Of a stretch of 12,377 nucleotides of DNA, positions 1 to 7,336 are shown one piece after another. This stretch comes from Myxococcales bacterium (GTDB lineage Bacteria; Myxococcota_A; UBA9160; JALSIO01): NCBI GenBank assembly GCA_026989995.1, contig JALSIO010000655.1, positions 1 to 12,377 on the forward strand, read 5' to 3'. The position numbers and the translations under genes are program-made. Within the stretch, counting starts at the first letter, position 1. Each line of letters begins with the position of its first letter. A model generated the notes under the pieces. The model saw nothing but the letters and a program-made list of their open reading frames with translations, did not search any database and was not told the origin of the DNA.

Positions 1-54
1 CGTGAGGTCGTCGCAGCAGCAGAAGGAGCAGCCCCGGCCGCACCGCAGGCGTGA
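1..54 (+). CDS. Possible C-terminal tail of a gene entering from the left
   Basis: Frame 1 is open from the first base to a TGA at 52-54 and encodes 17 residues, REVVAAAEGAAPAAPQA. The Ala/Pro-rich composition is typical of the disordered end of a protein in a high-GC genome. There is too little sequence to identify a family. An alternative cannot be excluded: on the other strand a GTG at 43-41 would begin a short leucine-rich peptide running off the left edge. I favour the + strand tail only weakly. Confidence 0.25.
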   Translation, partial: REVVAAAEGAAPAAPQA

Positions 55-268
55 ACCGAGGGAAGCGGCGATCCGGCCGGCCTCCCGGTCCACCTCCCGG
101 TGCAGCGCCCCCACCGCACCCGCCGACCGGGCTTCCGCGCGCAGCGCATCCCGCCAGGCCCGTCCGGACCCGGTTCTGGCCGGCACCGGCTGCGGGGCGG
201 CCTCGCCTCCGTTCTCGCGTGCCACGGGCCGAGGATAGGTGCCCGCCCGGGCGGCGGGGTGCCCGGCA

Positions 269-297
269 TTGTCTCCGGGTCGGATCGAACGTATGTT
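269..297 (+). promoter_or_regulatory. Candidate sigma-70 promoter of the tetR-adaptor-RND operon
   Basis: TTGTCT at 269-274 and TATGTT at 292-297 are separated by 17 bases, and each matches 4 of 6 consensus positions. Transcription would start near 304, inside the inverted repeat at 296-314. This is the expected geometry for a self-repressing TetR gene. It is a prediction from spacing and consensus only. Confidence 0.4.
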
Positions 298-314
298 TGA
301 AACGGTTGTTCGAA
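288..314. promoter_or_regulatory. Candidate TetR operator
   Basis: Two overlapping symmetries are visible. AACGTATGTT (288-297) and AACGGTTGTT (301-310) are two copies of AAC-N4-GTT repeated with a 13-base period. In addition, TTTGAA (296-301) and TTCGAA (309-314) form an imperfect inverted repeat across a 7-base spacer. TetR repressors usually bind such sites of about 15-30 bp overlapping their own promoter. The likely ligand is the regulator encoded at 379-1083. Confidence 0.5.
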
Positions 315-378
315 TCAATCCATCCGGTCCGCCCGGCGGGGCGTCCCGGCCGTCCATCAGCACACCGGAGGGACCCCC

Positions 379-1083
379 GTGCCCCGATCCCAGCCGCGTC
401 CGGAAGAGCTCCCGGGCGCCCTGCCCCCGGTGCCGTCGGAGCATCCCTCTCCGAGTGCCCGCAGCACCAAGGAGAGCCTCCTCGACGCCGCCGAGCGTCT
501 TTTCGCGGCGCGCGGCTTCGAGGGCACCTCGCTCCGGGCGGTGACCCAGGCCGCCGGCCAGAGCGTGTCTGCCGCCCACTACCACTTCGGCGGCAAACGC
601 GGGCTGCTCCGCGCGACCCTCGAGCGCCGGCTTCGGCCGGTGGTCGAGGGGCGGCTGCGGATGCTCGACGCCCTCGAGGCGCGGGGCACGGCTCCCCGTG
701 TGGAAGAGGTGCTCGAGGCCTTTCTCCGCCCGACCTTCGGAGGGGGGGCCGAGGCCGCCGGGGCCCGCGCCCGCTTCGTCGCGGCCCGGCTCTTCTCCGA
801 CCCTCCGGAGCTCGTCGGCCCGTTGATTCGGGAGCTGTTCGGGGAGGTGCACCGGCGCTTTCTCGATGCCCTCGAGGCGGCCCTGCCCCCCGGCACCGCC
901 CGGCGCGAGATCGAGCTCGGGTTCCGGATGGTGGTCGGAGCCACGGTCCAGCTCCTCGGCGCCCAGCCTCCCCGGGAGGGCACGGAGCCCTGGCCCGCCG
1001 TCCCGGAGGAGCTCGTACCCCGCTTGGTGCGGTTCACGGCGGCCGGCCTGCGCGCCCTGGCCGCGGCGGAGCAGGCCCGATGA
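379..1083 (+). CDS. TetR/AcrR family transcriptional regulator of the RND operon
   Basis: This 234-residue protein is a one-component repressor that would bind DNA as a dimer and let go when a small hydrophobic ligand enters its C-terminal helical domain. The N-terminal TetR domain starts near residue 30 after a Pro/Ser-rich leader. Its helix-turn-helix lies at about residues 48-71 and contains TSLRAVTQAAG and the characteristic AAHYHFGGKRGLL. The C-terminal half is helical and Ala/Leu/Arg-rich, typical of the ligand domain. The GTG start at 379 follows GGAGGG at 367-372 with good spacing. Its TGA overlaps the ATG of the adaptor gene (ATGA, 1080-1083), so regulator and pump are translationally coupled. 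Local repression of this operon through the site at 288-314 is the natural inference; the inducer is unknown. Confidence 0.9.
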   Translation: MPRSQPRPEELPGALPPVPSEHPSPSARSTKESLLDAAERLFAARGFEGTSLRAVTQAAGQSVSAAHYHFGGKRGLLRATLERRLRPVVEGRLRMLDALEARGTAPRVEEVLEAFLRPTFGGGAEAAGARARFVAARLFSDPPELVGPLIRELFGEVHRRFLDALEAALPPGTARREIELGFRMVVGATVQLLGAQPPREGTEPWPAVPEELVPRLVRFTAAGLRALAAAEQAR

Positions 1084-2288
1084 AGGCCCGCGCGATGTGG
1101 CCGCTGTTCCTCCTCGGCGCTGCCGCCGGAACCCTCCTCCTGCTCCTGGTGACGCGCCCGGAGGTGGAAAGGCGCCGGCCGGAGACCCCGCCGCCGCTCG
1201 TGCGGGTCGTGCGAGCCGAACCCGTCGACGTGACCCTGCGCGTCCGTGCCCACGGGACGGTGATGCCGCGGACCGAAAGCGAGCTCGTGGCCGAGGTGGG
1301 GGGCGAGGTGGTGTGGGTTTCTCCGCACCTGGTGGCAGGGGGCTTCTTCTCGGCCGGGGAGCCGCTCCTGCGCATCGACCGCACCGACTACGAGCTCGAA
1401 CTCGAGACCGCACGGGCGGAGCTCCTCCGCGCCGAAAGCGAGCACGAGCGCGCCCGGCTCGCCCTCGAGCGGCAGGAGCGGCTCCGGGAGCGGGGCGCGG
1501 CCAGCCAGGCGCGCCTCGACGACGCCATCCGTGCGGAGCGCGTGGCGGCGGCCCAGCTCCGCGCGGCGCGCGCCCGGCTCGCCCGGGCCCGGCGGGATCT
1601 CGAGCGCACCGAGCTCAGGGCCCCCTACACGGGGCGCGTGCGGAGCGAGAACGTGGACCCGGGCCAGTGGGTCGGCCGTGGCACCCGCCTCGCCCGGGTC
1701 TACGCGGTGGACTACGCGGAAGTCCGGCTGCCGGTTCCCGACCGCGAGCTCGCCTTCCTCGAACTCCCGCCGCTTCGTCCGGACGGGGGAGAGGTGGTCG
1801 ATGAGGGTCCGGAAGTGGAGCTTCGGGCGCGCTTCGCCGGGCGGGTCCTCGAGGCACGGGGGCGGGTGGTGCGCACCGAGGGCGAGATCGATCCGCGTAC
1901 CCGCATGGTCCACCTCGTGGCCAGGGTCCGGGATCCCTACGGCCTCGAGGCGGGGACACGGGATCTGCCCCTCGCCGTGGGCCTCTTCGTCGAGGCCTCC
2001 GTGCGAGGCCGAAGGCTCCCCTCCGTGATCCCCCTCCCCGTGGCGGCGCTCCGCGGCGAGGATCGGGTGCTCGTGGTCGACGACGACCTCCGGCTTCGCT
2101 TCCGGCAGGTGGAGGTCATCCGCCGGGAGGCCGAGCGCGTGCTGGTGGGCGAGGGGCTCGAGGCCGGTGAACGGGTGGCGGTGTCCCCCCTTCGCGCCGT
2201 GGTGGACGGCATGCAGGTGCGGATCGTCGAGGAGGATGGGGTCGCGGGGAGCGGGCAGGGGAACCCCGCGGCGGGGGTGCTTCCGTGA
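1080..2288 (+). CDS. HlyD-type periplasmic adaptor (membrane fusion protein) of RND efflux pump
   Basis: This 402-residue protein links an inner-membrane RND pump to an outer-membrane channel across the periplasm. Residues 8-24 form a hydrophobic N-terminal membrane anchor. No lipobox cysteine is seen, so it is anchored by a helix rather than a lipid. The split lipoyl domain is seen at about 60-100 (VAEVGGEVVWVS and PLLRID) and 177-210 (LRAPYTGRVRSENVDPGQWV). Between them lies a heptad-rich coiled coil at about 105-176, very rich in Arg, Glu, Ala and Leu. Beta-barrel and membrane-proximal domains follow, with IPLPVAALRG near 317-326. Length fits the AcrA/MexA class. The start overlaps the tetR stop, and its own TGA overlaps the GTG of the pump gene. 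An alternative start is Met6. Assignment is secure; substrate is not predictable. Confidence 0.92.
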   Translation: MKARAMWPLFLLGAAAGTLLLLLVTRPEVERRRPETPPPLVRVVRAEPVDVTLRVRAHGTVMPRTESELVAEVGGEVVWVSPHLVAGGFFSAGEPLLRIDRTDYELELETARAELLRAESEHERARLALERQERLRERGAASQARLDDAIRAERVAAAQLRAARARLARARRDLERTELRAPYTGRVRSENVDPGQWVGRGTRLARVYAVDYAEVRLPVPDRELAFLELPPLRPDGGEVVDEGPEVELRARFAGRVLEARGRVVRTEGEIDPRTRMVHLVARVRDPYGLEAGTRDLPLAVGLFVEASVRGRRLPSVIPLPVAALRGEDRVLVVDDDLRLRFRQVEVIRREAERVLVGEGLEAGERVAVSPLRAVVDGMQVRIVEEDGVAGSGQGNPAAGVLP

Positions 2289-5200
2289 GCGGTCCCATCG
2301 CCTGGTTCGCGCGGAACCACGTCGCCGCGAATCTCCTCCTGGTCGGCCTGGTGGCCGGCGGCCTCGTCTCGCTGCCGCTGATCCAGCAGAAGTCCTTTCC
2401 CGACATCAACATCGAGGTGATCCAGATCGGCGTGCCCTATCCGGGAGCGGCACCGGAGGAGGTGGAGGAGGGGGTCTGCGTCCGGATCGAGGAGGAGCTG
2501 CAGGGCATCAGCGGGATCGAGCGGATCACCTCCACCGCCACCGAGGGGGCCTGTGGTGTCACCGCGGAACTGATCACCGGCTATCCCGTCGATCGCGCGC
2601 TCGCCGAGATCAAGAACGCCGTGGACGCGATCACGACCTTCCCCGAGGAGGCGGAGGAACCGGTGGTGAGCCACTTCACCATCCGGAGGACGGCGCTGCA
2701 GATCGCCCTCTGGGGGGATGCATCCGAAGGGACCCTCAAGGTGCTCGGCGAGCGGATCCGGGACGAGATCGCCGCGCTTCCGGGGGTCACCCAGGTCGAG
2801 CTCGCCGGCGACCGGCCCTACGAGATCTCCATCGAGGTACCGGAAGCCTCGCTTCGAAAATGGGGCCTGCGCTTCGACGAGGTGGTCGAGGCGGTCCGCC
2901 GGTCCTCCCTCGACCTCCCCGGTGGAATGGTCCGGACCCGGGCGGGCGAGATCCTGCTTCGCACGAAGGGCCAGGCCTACACGGGCGCCGATTTCGAGCG
3001 CATCCCCGTCCGAACCGGGCCCGACGGAAGCCGCCTGCTTCTCGGCGACGTGGCCCGGGTGGTGGACGGCTTCGCCGAGGAGGACCGCTACGCGCGCTTC
3101 AACGGCCATCCGGCGGTGATGGTCGTGGTCTACCGGGTGGGCGACCAGAAGGTGCTCGATCTCGTGGCGGCGGTGAAGGACTACGTGGCCCGGGCCGAAG
3201 CCTGGCTTCCGGAGGGCCTCCACCTCACCGTGTGGCGGGACGGCTCCCAGGCCCTCCGCGACCGGCTCGACATCCTCCTCCGGAACGGGCGGGGTGGCTT
3301 TGTGCTGGTGTTCACGGCCCTGGCACTCTTTCTCCGCCTGCGCCTGGCCTTCTGGGTGGCCCTGGGGGTTCCGGTGTCCTTCCTGGGAGCGCTGGCGCTC
3401 TTCCCACTGCTCGATCTGTCCATCGACGTGATCTCGCTTTTCGCCTTCATCCTGGTTCTCGGGCTGCTCGTCGACGATGCCATCGTGGTGGGCGAGAACG
3501 TGCACACCCACCAGGAGCGCGACGAGGATCCCCTCGAGGCCGCGATCCGCGGGACGCGGGAGGTGGCGGTGCCGGTGATCTTCGGCGTGCTCACGACCGT
3601 CGCAGCCTTCCTGCCTCTCATCGTGACACCGGGGCCCATGGGGCAGATCTTCGGCGCCATCGGGGTGGTGGTGATCTGCTGCCTCTTCTTCTCGCTGGTC
3701 GAATCCCAGCTCGTGCTGCCTGCCCATCTCGGGCACGTGCGCATCCGGGACGACCGCCCGGACCCGTCGGCGCGCGGCTTGCGGGCGGCCTGGCAGCGCC
3801 GCTTCAAGGCCCTCCAGGGACGCACCTCGGAGGCCCTGCAGCGCTTGGCCCGGGAGGTCTACGGTCCTGCCGTGGAGCGGGCGGTGGCCTGGCGGTACAC
3901 CACCCTGGCTGGCGCGGTCTTCCTGCTCGTGGCCGCCGCCGGCCTTCTCGCGAGCGGGCGGATCCGATTCTCCTTCTTCCCACCGGTGGAAAGCGACTAC
4001 GTGAGCGCCACGCTGACCATGCCCCAGGGAACACCGGTGGAGATCACCGCGGCCGCGGTGGCGGAGCTCGAGGCCGCCGCCTTCCGGGTGAAGCGCCGGC
4101 TCGACGAGCGCTACGGCACGGAGCACGGCTCCGTGGTCCGCGAGGTGCTGGCCACGGTCGGCGAGCAGCCGGGAACGGGGCGGGAGCGGCCTCCCGGAGT
4201 CTCCGGGGCGGGAGGGGGCAGCCACCTCGGTGAGGTGGCGATGGAGCTGCTCGGTGGCGACCTGCGGCCGCTCTCCGCCCGGGAGGTCGCCGAGCTCTGG
4301 CGCGAGGAGACCCCGCCCATTGCCGACGTCGAGGAGCTGAGCTTCGAATCCGCCCTCTTCTCCCTGGGCTCCCCGATCGACATCGAGCTGCGCTCACCGG
4401 ACATGGAGAGCCTGGTGGCGGCGGCGGAGCGACTCAAGGAGAAGCTCGCCGAGTATCCGGGTGTCTCGGACCTCGCCGACTCGTTCCGGGAGGGCAAGGA
4501 CGAGATCGTGCTCGGCATCCTGCCGGAGGGCGAGATCCTGGGGCTCACGCAGGCCGATCTCGCCCGCCAGGTGCGCCAGGCCTTCTACGGGGAGGAGGCG
4601 CAGCGCATCCAGCGCGGCCGCCACGACGTGAAGGTGATGGTCCGCTACCCGCAGGCCGAGCGGCGCTCGCTCGCGAACCTCGCGGAGCTCCGGCTCCGCA
4701 CACCCGCCGGGGCCGAGATCCCCTTCTACGCGGCGGCGCGGGCCACCCCGGGTCGGGGGTACGCAAACATCCAGCGGGCCGACCGCCAGCGCGTGGTGCG
4801 GGTCACGGCGGACGTGGACGAGAAGGTGCTCACGGCGGGCGAGGTGCTGGCAGATCTCGAGGCGGAGTTCCTCCCGGCGCTCCTGGCCGACCATCCCGGG
4901 CTCGGCTACTCGCTCGAGGGCGAGCAGCGGGAGCAGCGCAAGACCCTGGGTTCGTTGGTGCGCAACTACACGCTCGCGCTGCTGCTCATCTACGCGCTGC
5001 TCGCGGTGCCGCTGCGCTCCTACGCCCAGCCGCTGATCATCATGTCGGTGATCCCCTTCGGGCTGGTCGGCGCCATGGCGGGGCACCTCCTCATGGGCCT
5101 GCACTTCTCCATGATGTCGGTGTTCGGGATCGTGGCGCTCTCGGGCGTGGTGGTGAACAGCAGCCTGGTTCTCGTGCACTACGTGAATGCCCGCGTCGCC

Positions 5201-5566
5201 GAGGGAGCCTCCGGCGCGGAGGCGGTGCGGCAGGCGGGAATCGCGCGCTTCCGCCCGATCCTCCTCACCTCGCTCACGACCTTCGCGGGCCTGACCCCGC
5301 TGCTGCTCGAGCGAAGCCTCTCCGCGCAGTTCCTGATTCCCATGGCGACCTCCCTGGGCTTCGGAGTGCTCTTCGCCACCGTGATCGCGCTCTTCCTGGT
5401 TCCGAGCGCCTACCTCGTGCTCGATGATCTCGAGGGACTCCGCCGGCGTGCCTGGCGCCGGGCGCGGGGACAGCCGCCCGAGGCCGCCCCGGCGAGGGCG
5501 GCGGGCGCCGCCACCGAGGGGCTGGTGCTGCGGCGCAGCCGTCTCGAGGATCCGCGGCGGAGCTGA
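2285..5566 (+). CDS. RND efflux transporter, inner-membrane permease (HAE/AcrB-like superfamily)
   Basis: The 1093-residue protein is a proton-driven drug or lipophile exporter of the RND superfamily. The fold is duplicated: one membrane helix at about 13-33, a periplasmic loop to about 335, a helix bundle at about 337-480, a linker, a helix at about 540-557, a second periplasmic loop and a final bundle at about 893-1046. The proton-relay Asp pair is intact in LGLLVDDAIVVGENV (D397-D398). SSLDLPGGMVRTRAGEILLRT at 207-227 is the conserved periplasmic segment of this pump group (shown in full only as landmark SLDLPGG). The fourth helix of the second bundle reads ALSGVVVNSSLVLVHYVN (951-968) and lacks the AcrB lysine. 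The GTG start overlaps the adaptor TGA, so production is coupled. No outer-membrane factor gene is in the window, so a TolC-like partner elsewhere is implied. Confidence 0.95.
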   Translation: MSGPIAWFARNHVAANLLLVGLVAGGLVSLPLIQQKSFPDINIEVIQIGVPYPGAAPEEVEEGVCVRIEEELQGISGIERITSTATEGACGVTAELITGYPVDRALAEIKNAVDAITTFPEEAEEPVVSHFTIRRTALQIALWGDASEGTLKVLGERIRDEIAALPGVTQVELAGDRPYEISIEVPEASLRKWGLRFDEVVEAVRRSSLDLPGGMVRTRAGEILLRTKGQAYTGADFERIPVRTGPDGSRLLLGDVARVVDGFAEEDRYARFNGHPAVMVVVYRVGDQKVLDLVAAVKDYVARAEAWLPEGLHLTVWRDGSQALRDRLDILLRNGRGGFVLVFTALALFLRLRLAFWVALGVPVSFLGALALFPLLDLSIDVISLFAFILVLGLLVDDAIVVGENVHTHQERDEDPLEAAIRGTREVAVPVIFGVLTTVAAFLPLIVTPGPMGQIFGAIGVVVICCLFFSLVESQLVLPAHLGHVRIRDDRPDPSARGLRAAWQRRFKALQGRTSEALQRLAREVYGPAVERAVAWRYTTLAGAVFLLVAAAGLLASGRIRFSFFPPVESDYVSATLTMPQGTPVEITAAAVAELEAAAFRVKRRLDERYGTEHGSVVREVLATVGEQPGTGRERPPGVSGAGGGSHLGEVAMELLGGDLRPLSAREVAELWREETPPIADVEELSFESALFSLGSPIDIELRSPDMESLVAAAERLKEKLAEYPGVSDLADSFREGKDEIVLGILPEGEILGLTQADLARQVRQAFYGEEAQRIQRGRHDVKVMVRYPQAERRSLANLAELRLRTPAGAEIPFYAAARATPGRGYANIQRADRQRVVRVTADVDEKVLTAGEVLADLEAEFLPALLADHPGLGYSLEGEQREQRKTLGSLVRNYTLALLLIYALLAVPLRSYAQPLIIMSVIPFGLVGAMAGHLLMGLHFSMMSVFGIVALSGVVVNSSLVLVHYVNARVAEGASGAEAVRQAGIARFRPILLTSLTTFAGLTPLLLERSLSAQFLIPMATSLGFGVLFATVIALFLVPSAYLVLDDLEGLRRRAWRRARGQPPEAAPARAAGAATEGLVLRRSRLEDPRRS

Positions 5567-5590
5567 ACGCCGGGGGGAGGCGTTTCCCCG

Positions 5591-5605
5591 GCCGGGAAGC
5601 CCGGC
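5591..5605. terminator. Small hairpin just after the RND gene
   Basis: GCCGGG (5591-5596) and CCCGGC (5600-5605) form a perfect 6-bp stem with a 3-base loop, 24 bases beyond the RND stop codon. There is no T-run. It may assist the larger hairpin at 5628-5659, or it may be a chance product of GC-rich sequence. Confidence 0.3.
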
Positions 5606-5627
5606 GCGGGCCCGGGGCCGAACGAGG

Positions 5628-5659
5628 ACGGGCCGCGGAGCCTCGACTCCGCGGCCCGT
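5628..5659. terminator. Bidirectional hairpin terminator between RND and thiolase genes
   Basis: ACGGGCCGCGGAG (5628-5640) pairs perfectly with CTCCGCGGCCCGT (5647-5659), a 13-bp stem with the 6-base loop CCTCGA. It lies between two converging genes: 62 bases after the RND stop at 5566 and 47 bases from the thiolase stop at 5708. It can therefore serve both transcripts. No U-tract follows on either side, which is common for hairpin terminators in very GC-rich genomes. Confidence 0.65.
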
Positions 5660-5705
5660 GCCGGGGCGCGCGCTCGTCCGGACCGGCGCTCGGTGCCGGT
5701 GAGGC

Positions 5706-7007
5706 TCAGTCGAGCCGCTCGAGGATGGTGGAGATGCCCATCCCGGCGCCGATGCACTGCGTGGCGAGGCCGAGGCGGGTGTTGCTCCGGCGCAGTTCCA
5801 TGGCCACGGTGGTGCACAGCCTCGCACCGGTGGCGCCGAGAGGGTGGCCGATGGCGATGGATCCGCCGTTCACGTTGACCCGCTCCATGGGAATCCCGAG
5901 CTCGCGGATCGAGGGGAGCACCTGGGCCGCGAAGGCCTCGTTGAACTCGACCCGGTCGATCTGGCCCGCCTCGAGGCCCGCCTGCTCGAGCGCCTTCACC
6001 GTGGAGACGATGGGCCCGATCCCCATCAACTGGGGCTTCACGCCGCCCACCGCCATGGCGCGGATGCGTGCCAGGGGCTCGAGCCCCAGGGCGATGGCCT
6101 TCTCCTCGCTCATGAGCAGGGCTGCGGAGACGCCGTCGTTGGTCGGGCAGGAGTTGCCGGCGGTGATGATCACGGGCTTGTTTCCGAAGCTCACCACCCC
6201 CTTGATCGGCGGGAGCGAGGCCAGCTTCTCGAGCGTGGTGTCGGGGCGGATGCACTCGTCCCGGTCGAAGGCGACCTTGGGGCCGACCTCCTCCTCGACC
6301 CAGTTGCCCTGGTCGTCGAAGACCGGCTGCTCCACCTCGACGGCGAGGACCTCGTCCTTGTAGATCCCGGCCTCGTAGGCGGCGTGCGCCTTCTTGTGGC
6401 TCTCGAGGGCGAAGGCGTCGAGCTCCTCGCGGGTGAGTTCGTACACCTCGGCCACGTTCTGGGCCGTCTGGGTCATGCCCACGAGGGGGGGGGACTCGAG
6501 GATGTAGCGGGGGAAGGGCCGCGAGAAGTACTTGTCGTGATCGGGGGCCATGGCCTTCTGCTCTTCGGTGAGCTGGAAGAGCCGCGGGTTGAGCTTGGTG
6601 ATCCGCGTTTCCTTCTCCCCGCCGCCGATCGCGAGGGCCCGGCCCATCCGTTCGATGCCGAGGGCGATGCCGCAGTCGATGGCCCCTGTCATGATGGCCA
6701 TCGCGACCCGGTGCAGGGTCTCCATGCTGGATCCGCATTGGCGGTTGCTGTTGAAGGCGCAGACCTCGAGCGGAAGGCCGGCGAGGCGTTGCACGGTGGC
6801 GAGGTAGGTGAACTCGCCCCGGCCGCTCACGTTGCCGAGCCCGACATCCTCGATCATGCGGTCGTGGACCTTGGGATTGCGGTCGAGAAGCGAGCGAAGG
6901 ACCTGGGCTCCGAGCTCGTCGAGTCGGGTGGCGACGAGCTTGCCACGGCCGCCGCGGGCGAAGGGGGAGCGGAGGCCGTCGACGAGCACGACGTTGCGAA
7001 GTTGCAT
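5706..7007 (-). CDS. Thiolase, FadA-like 3-ketoacyl-CoA thiolase (acetyl-CoA acyltransferase)
   Basis: This 433-residue enzyme would cleave 3-ketoacyl-CoA with CoA to acetyl-CoA and a shortened acyl-CoA, the last step of beta-oxidation. The nucleophile is Cys91 in NRQCGSSMETLH. NEAFAAQ is at 356-362, the catalytic His388 is in GGSIAIGHPLGATGAR, and Cys418 is in CIGAGMGIST. All thiolase catalytic residues are present. Wording around these sites (CGSSM, IMTG, CIG near the C terminus) is closer to E. coli FadA than to FadI. It is about 45 residues longer than FadA, with extra sequence mainly around 122-175 and 228-285. I chose the ATG at 7007 because AGGGAGGA precedes it at the right distance and the family begins at this point; an open frame continues upstream to 7130. 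No fadB-type partner is adjacent. A biosynthetic or degradative thiolase with other acyl specificity remains possible. Confidence 0.9.
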   Translation of the reverse strand: MQLRNVVLVDGLRSPFARGGRGKLVATRLDELGAQVLRSLLDRNPKVHDRMIEDVGLGNVSGRGEFTYLATVQRLAGLPLEVCAFNSNRQCGSSMETLHRVAMAIMTGAIDCGIALGIERMGRALAIGGGEKETRITKLNPRLFQLTEEQKAMAPDHDKYFSRPFPRYILESPPLVGMTQTAQNVAEVYELTREELDAFALESHKKAHAAYEAGIYKDEVLAVEVEQPVFDDQGNWVEEEVGPKVAFDRDECIRPDTTLEKLASLPPIKGVVSFGNKPVIITAGNSCPTNDGVSAALLMSEEKAIALGLEPLARIRAMAVGGVKPQLMGIGPIVSTVKALEQAGLEAGQIDRVEFNEAFAAQVLPSIRELGIPMERVNVNGGSIAIGHPLGATGARLCTTVAMELRRSNTRLGLATQCIGAGMGISTILERLD

Positions 7008-7336
7008 GGGATTCCTCCCTCGTGGGGGGCCACTCGCGGACCGGCGCGGGCGCACGGCCGCGCTGCCCGCTCCGGGACTCGCCGGGCCCGGGGGAGCCCG
7101 GATGAGATCCCATCCGACGGTGGCCGTCAAGGCGAGCGCCCCGCAGGGCGCCCCGGGGGCCGGATCCCGTCCCGGGGATCGCGTGCGGCAGCCGGTGGGG
7201 CGCCTTTGCGCTCGGAAAGCGCAGGAGGCCCTGCGATCGGCCCGCCCCGCGGGCGGTGTGGGCCGGCCGGTGCGTCCCGGGTCGCCGGCGAGGCCGGGCG
7301 GTTGCGGTCCCCGGGGTGCCCTGCGATGTTCGCGCC
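7008..7336. other. Divergent intergenic region between thiolase and hydroxylase genes
   Basis: The 329 bases hold no gene I can support. CGGATGAGATCCCATCCG at 7100-7117 is a near-perfect palindrome, 16 of 18 positions symmetric around GATC, and is the best operator candidate here. A 6-bp hairpin, TGCGCT (7207-7212) with AGCGCA (7218-7223), lies nearer the hydroxylase gene. I could not find a convincing -35/-10 pair for either direction; the region is uniformly GC-rich. Confidence 0.5.
7100..7117. promoter_or_regulatory. Candidate operator palindrome upstream of the thiolase gene
   Basis: CGGATGAGATCCCATCCG differs from its reverse complement at only two positions, one symmetric pair. It sits 93 bases upstream of the thiolase ATG and 219 bases upstream of the divergent hydroxylase start. 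The size and symmetry suit a dimeric repressor of fatty-acid genes, such as a TetR or GntR type, but no regulator can be matched to it from sequence alone. Confidence 0.35.

Larger units (their letters stand above)
55..378. other. Intergenic control region upstream of the efflux operon
   Basis: No convincing gene is seen here. Frames are open in places, but this is expected at such high GC and they lack a recognisable product. The only AT-richer island in the stretch is roughly 285-325. It holds the candidate promoter and TetR operator described separately. The leader from about 304 to the GTG at 379 ends in a good ribosome binding site, GGAGGG at 367-372. Confidence 0.6.

Noticed and set aside
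51..1079. Long open + frame continuous with the adaptor gene upstream of its ATG
   Set aside because: It is Arg/Pro/Gly-rich, overlaps the promoter and the whole tetR gene, and is explained by the high GC of the region. The membrane anchor starts only at 1080.
1937..4225. A 762-residue open - frame opposite the adaptor and RND genes
   Set aside because: It is hydrophilic and His/Asp/Arg-rich, the mirror of the RND protein in register. The sense strand gives a clear transporter.
4394..5827. Open - frame crossing the end of the RND gene and the terminator
   Set aside because: It is a shadow of the RND second half, with no recognisable motifs and covering the hairpin at 5628-5659.
7008..7130. 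N-terminal extension of the thiolase to an upstream start
   Set aside because: The added residues are Pro/Arg-rich and precede the conserved family start. The ATG at 7007 has a clear ribosome binding site.
7207..7223. Hairpin TGCGCT/AGCGCA as a terminator or riboswitch element
   Set aside because: Only 6 bp, no U-tract, no further structure that I recognise, and it lies upstream of a divergent gene where no terminator is expected.
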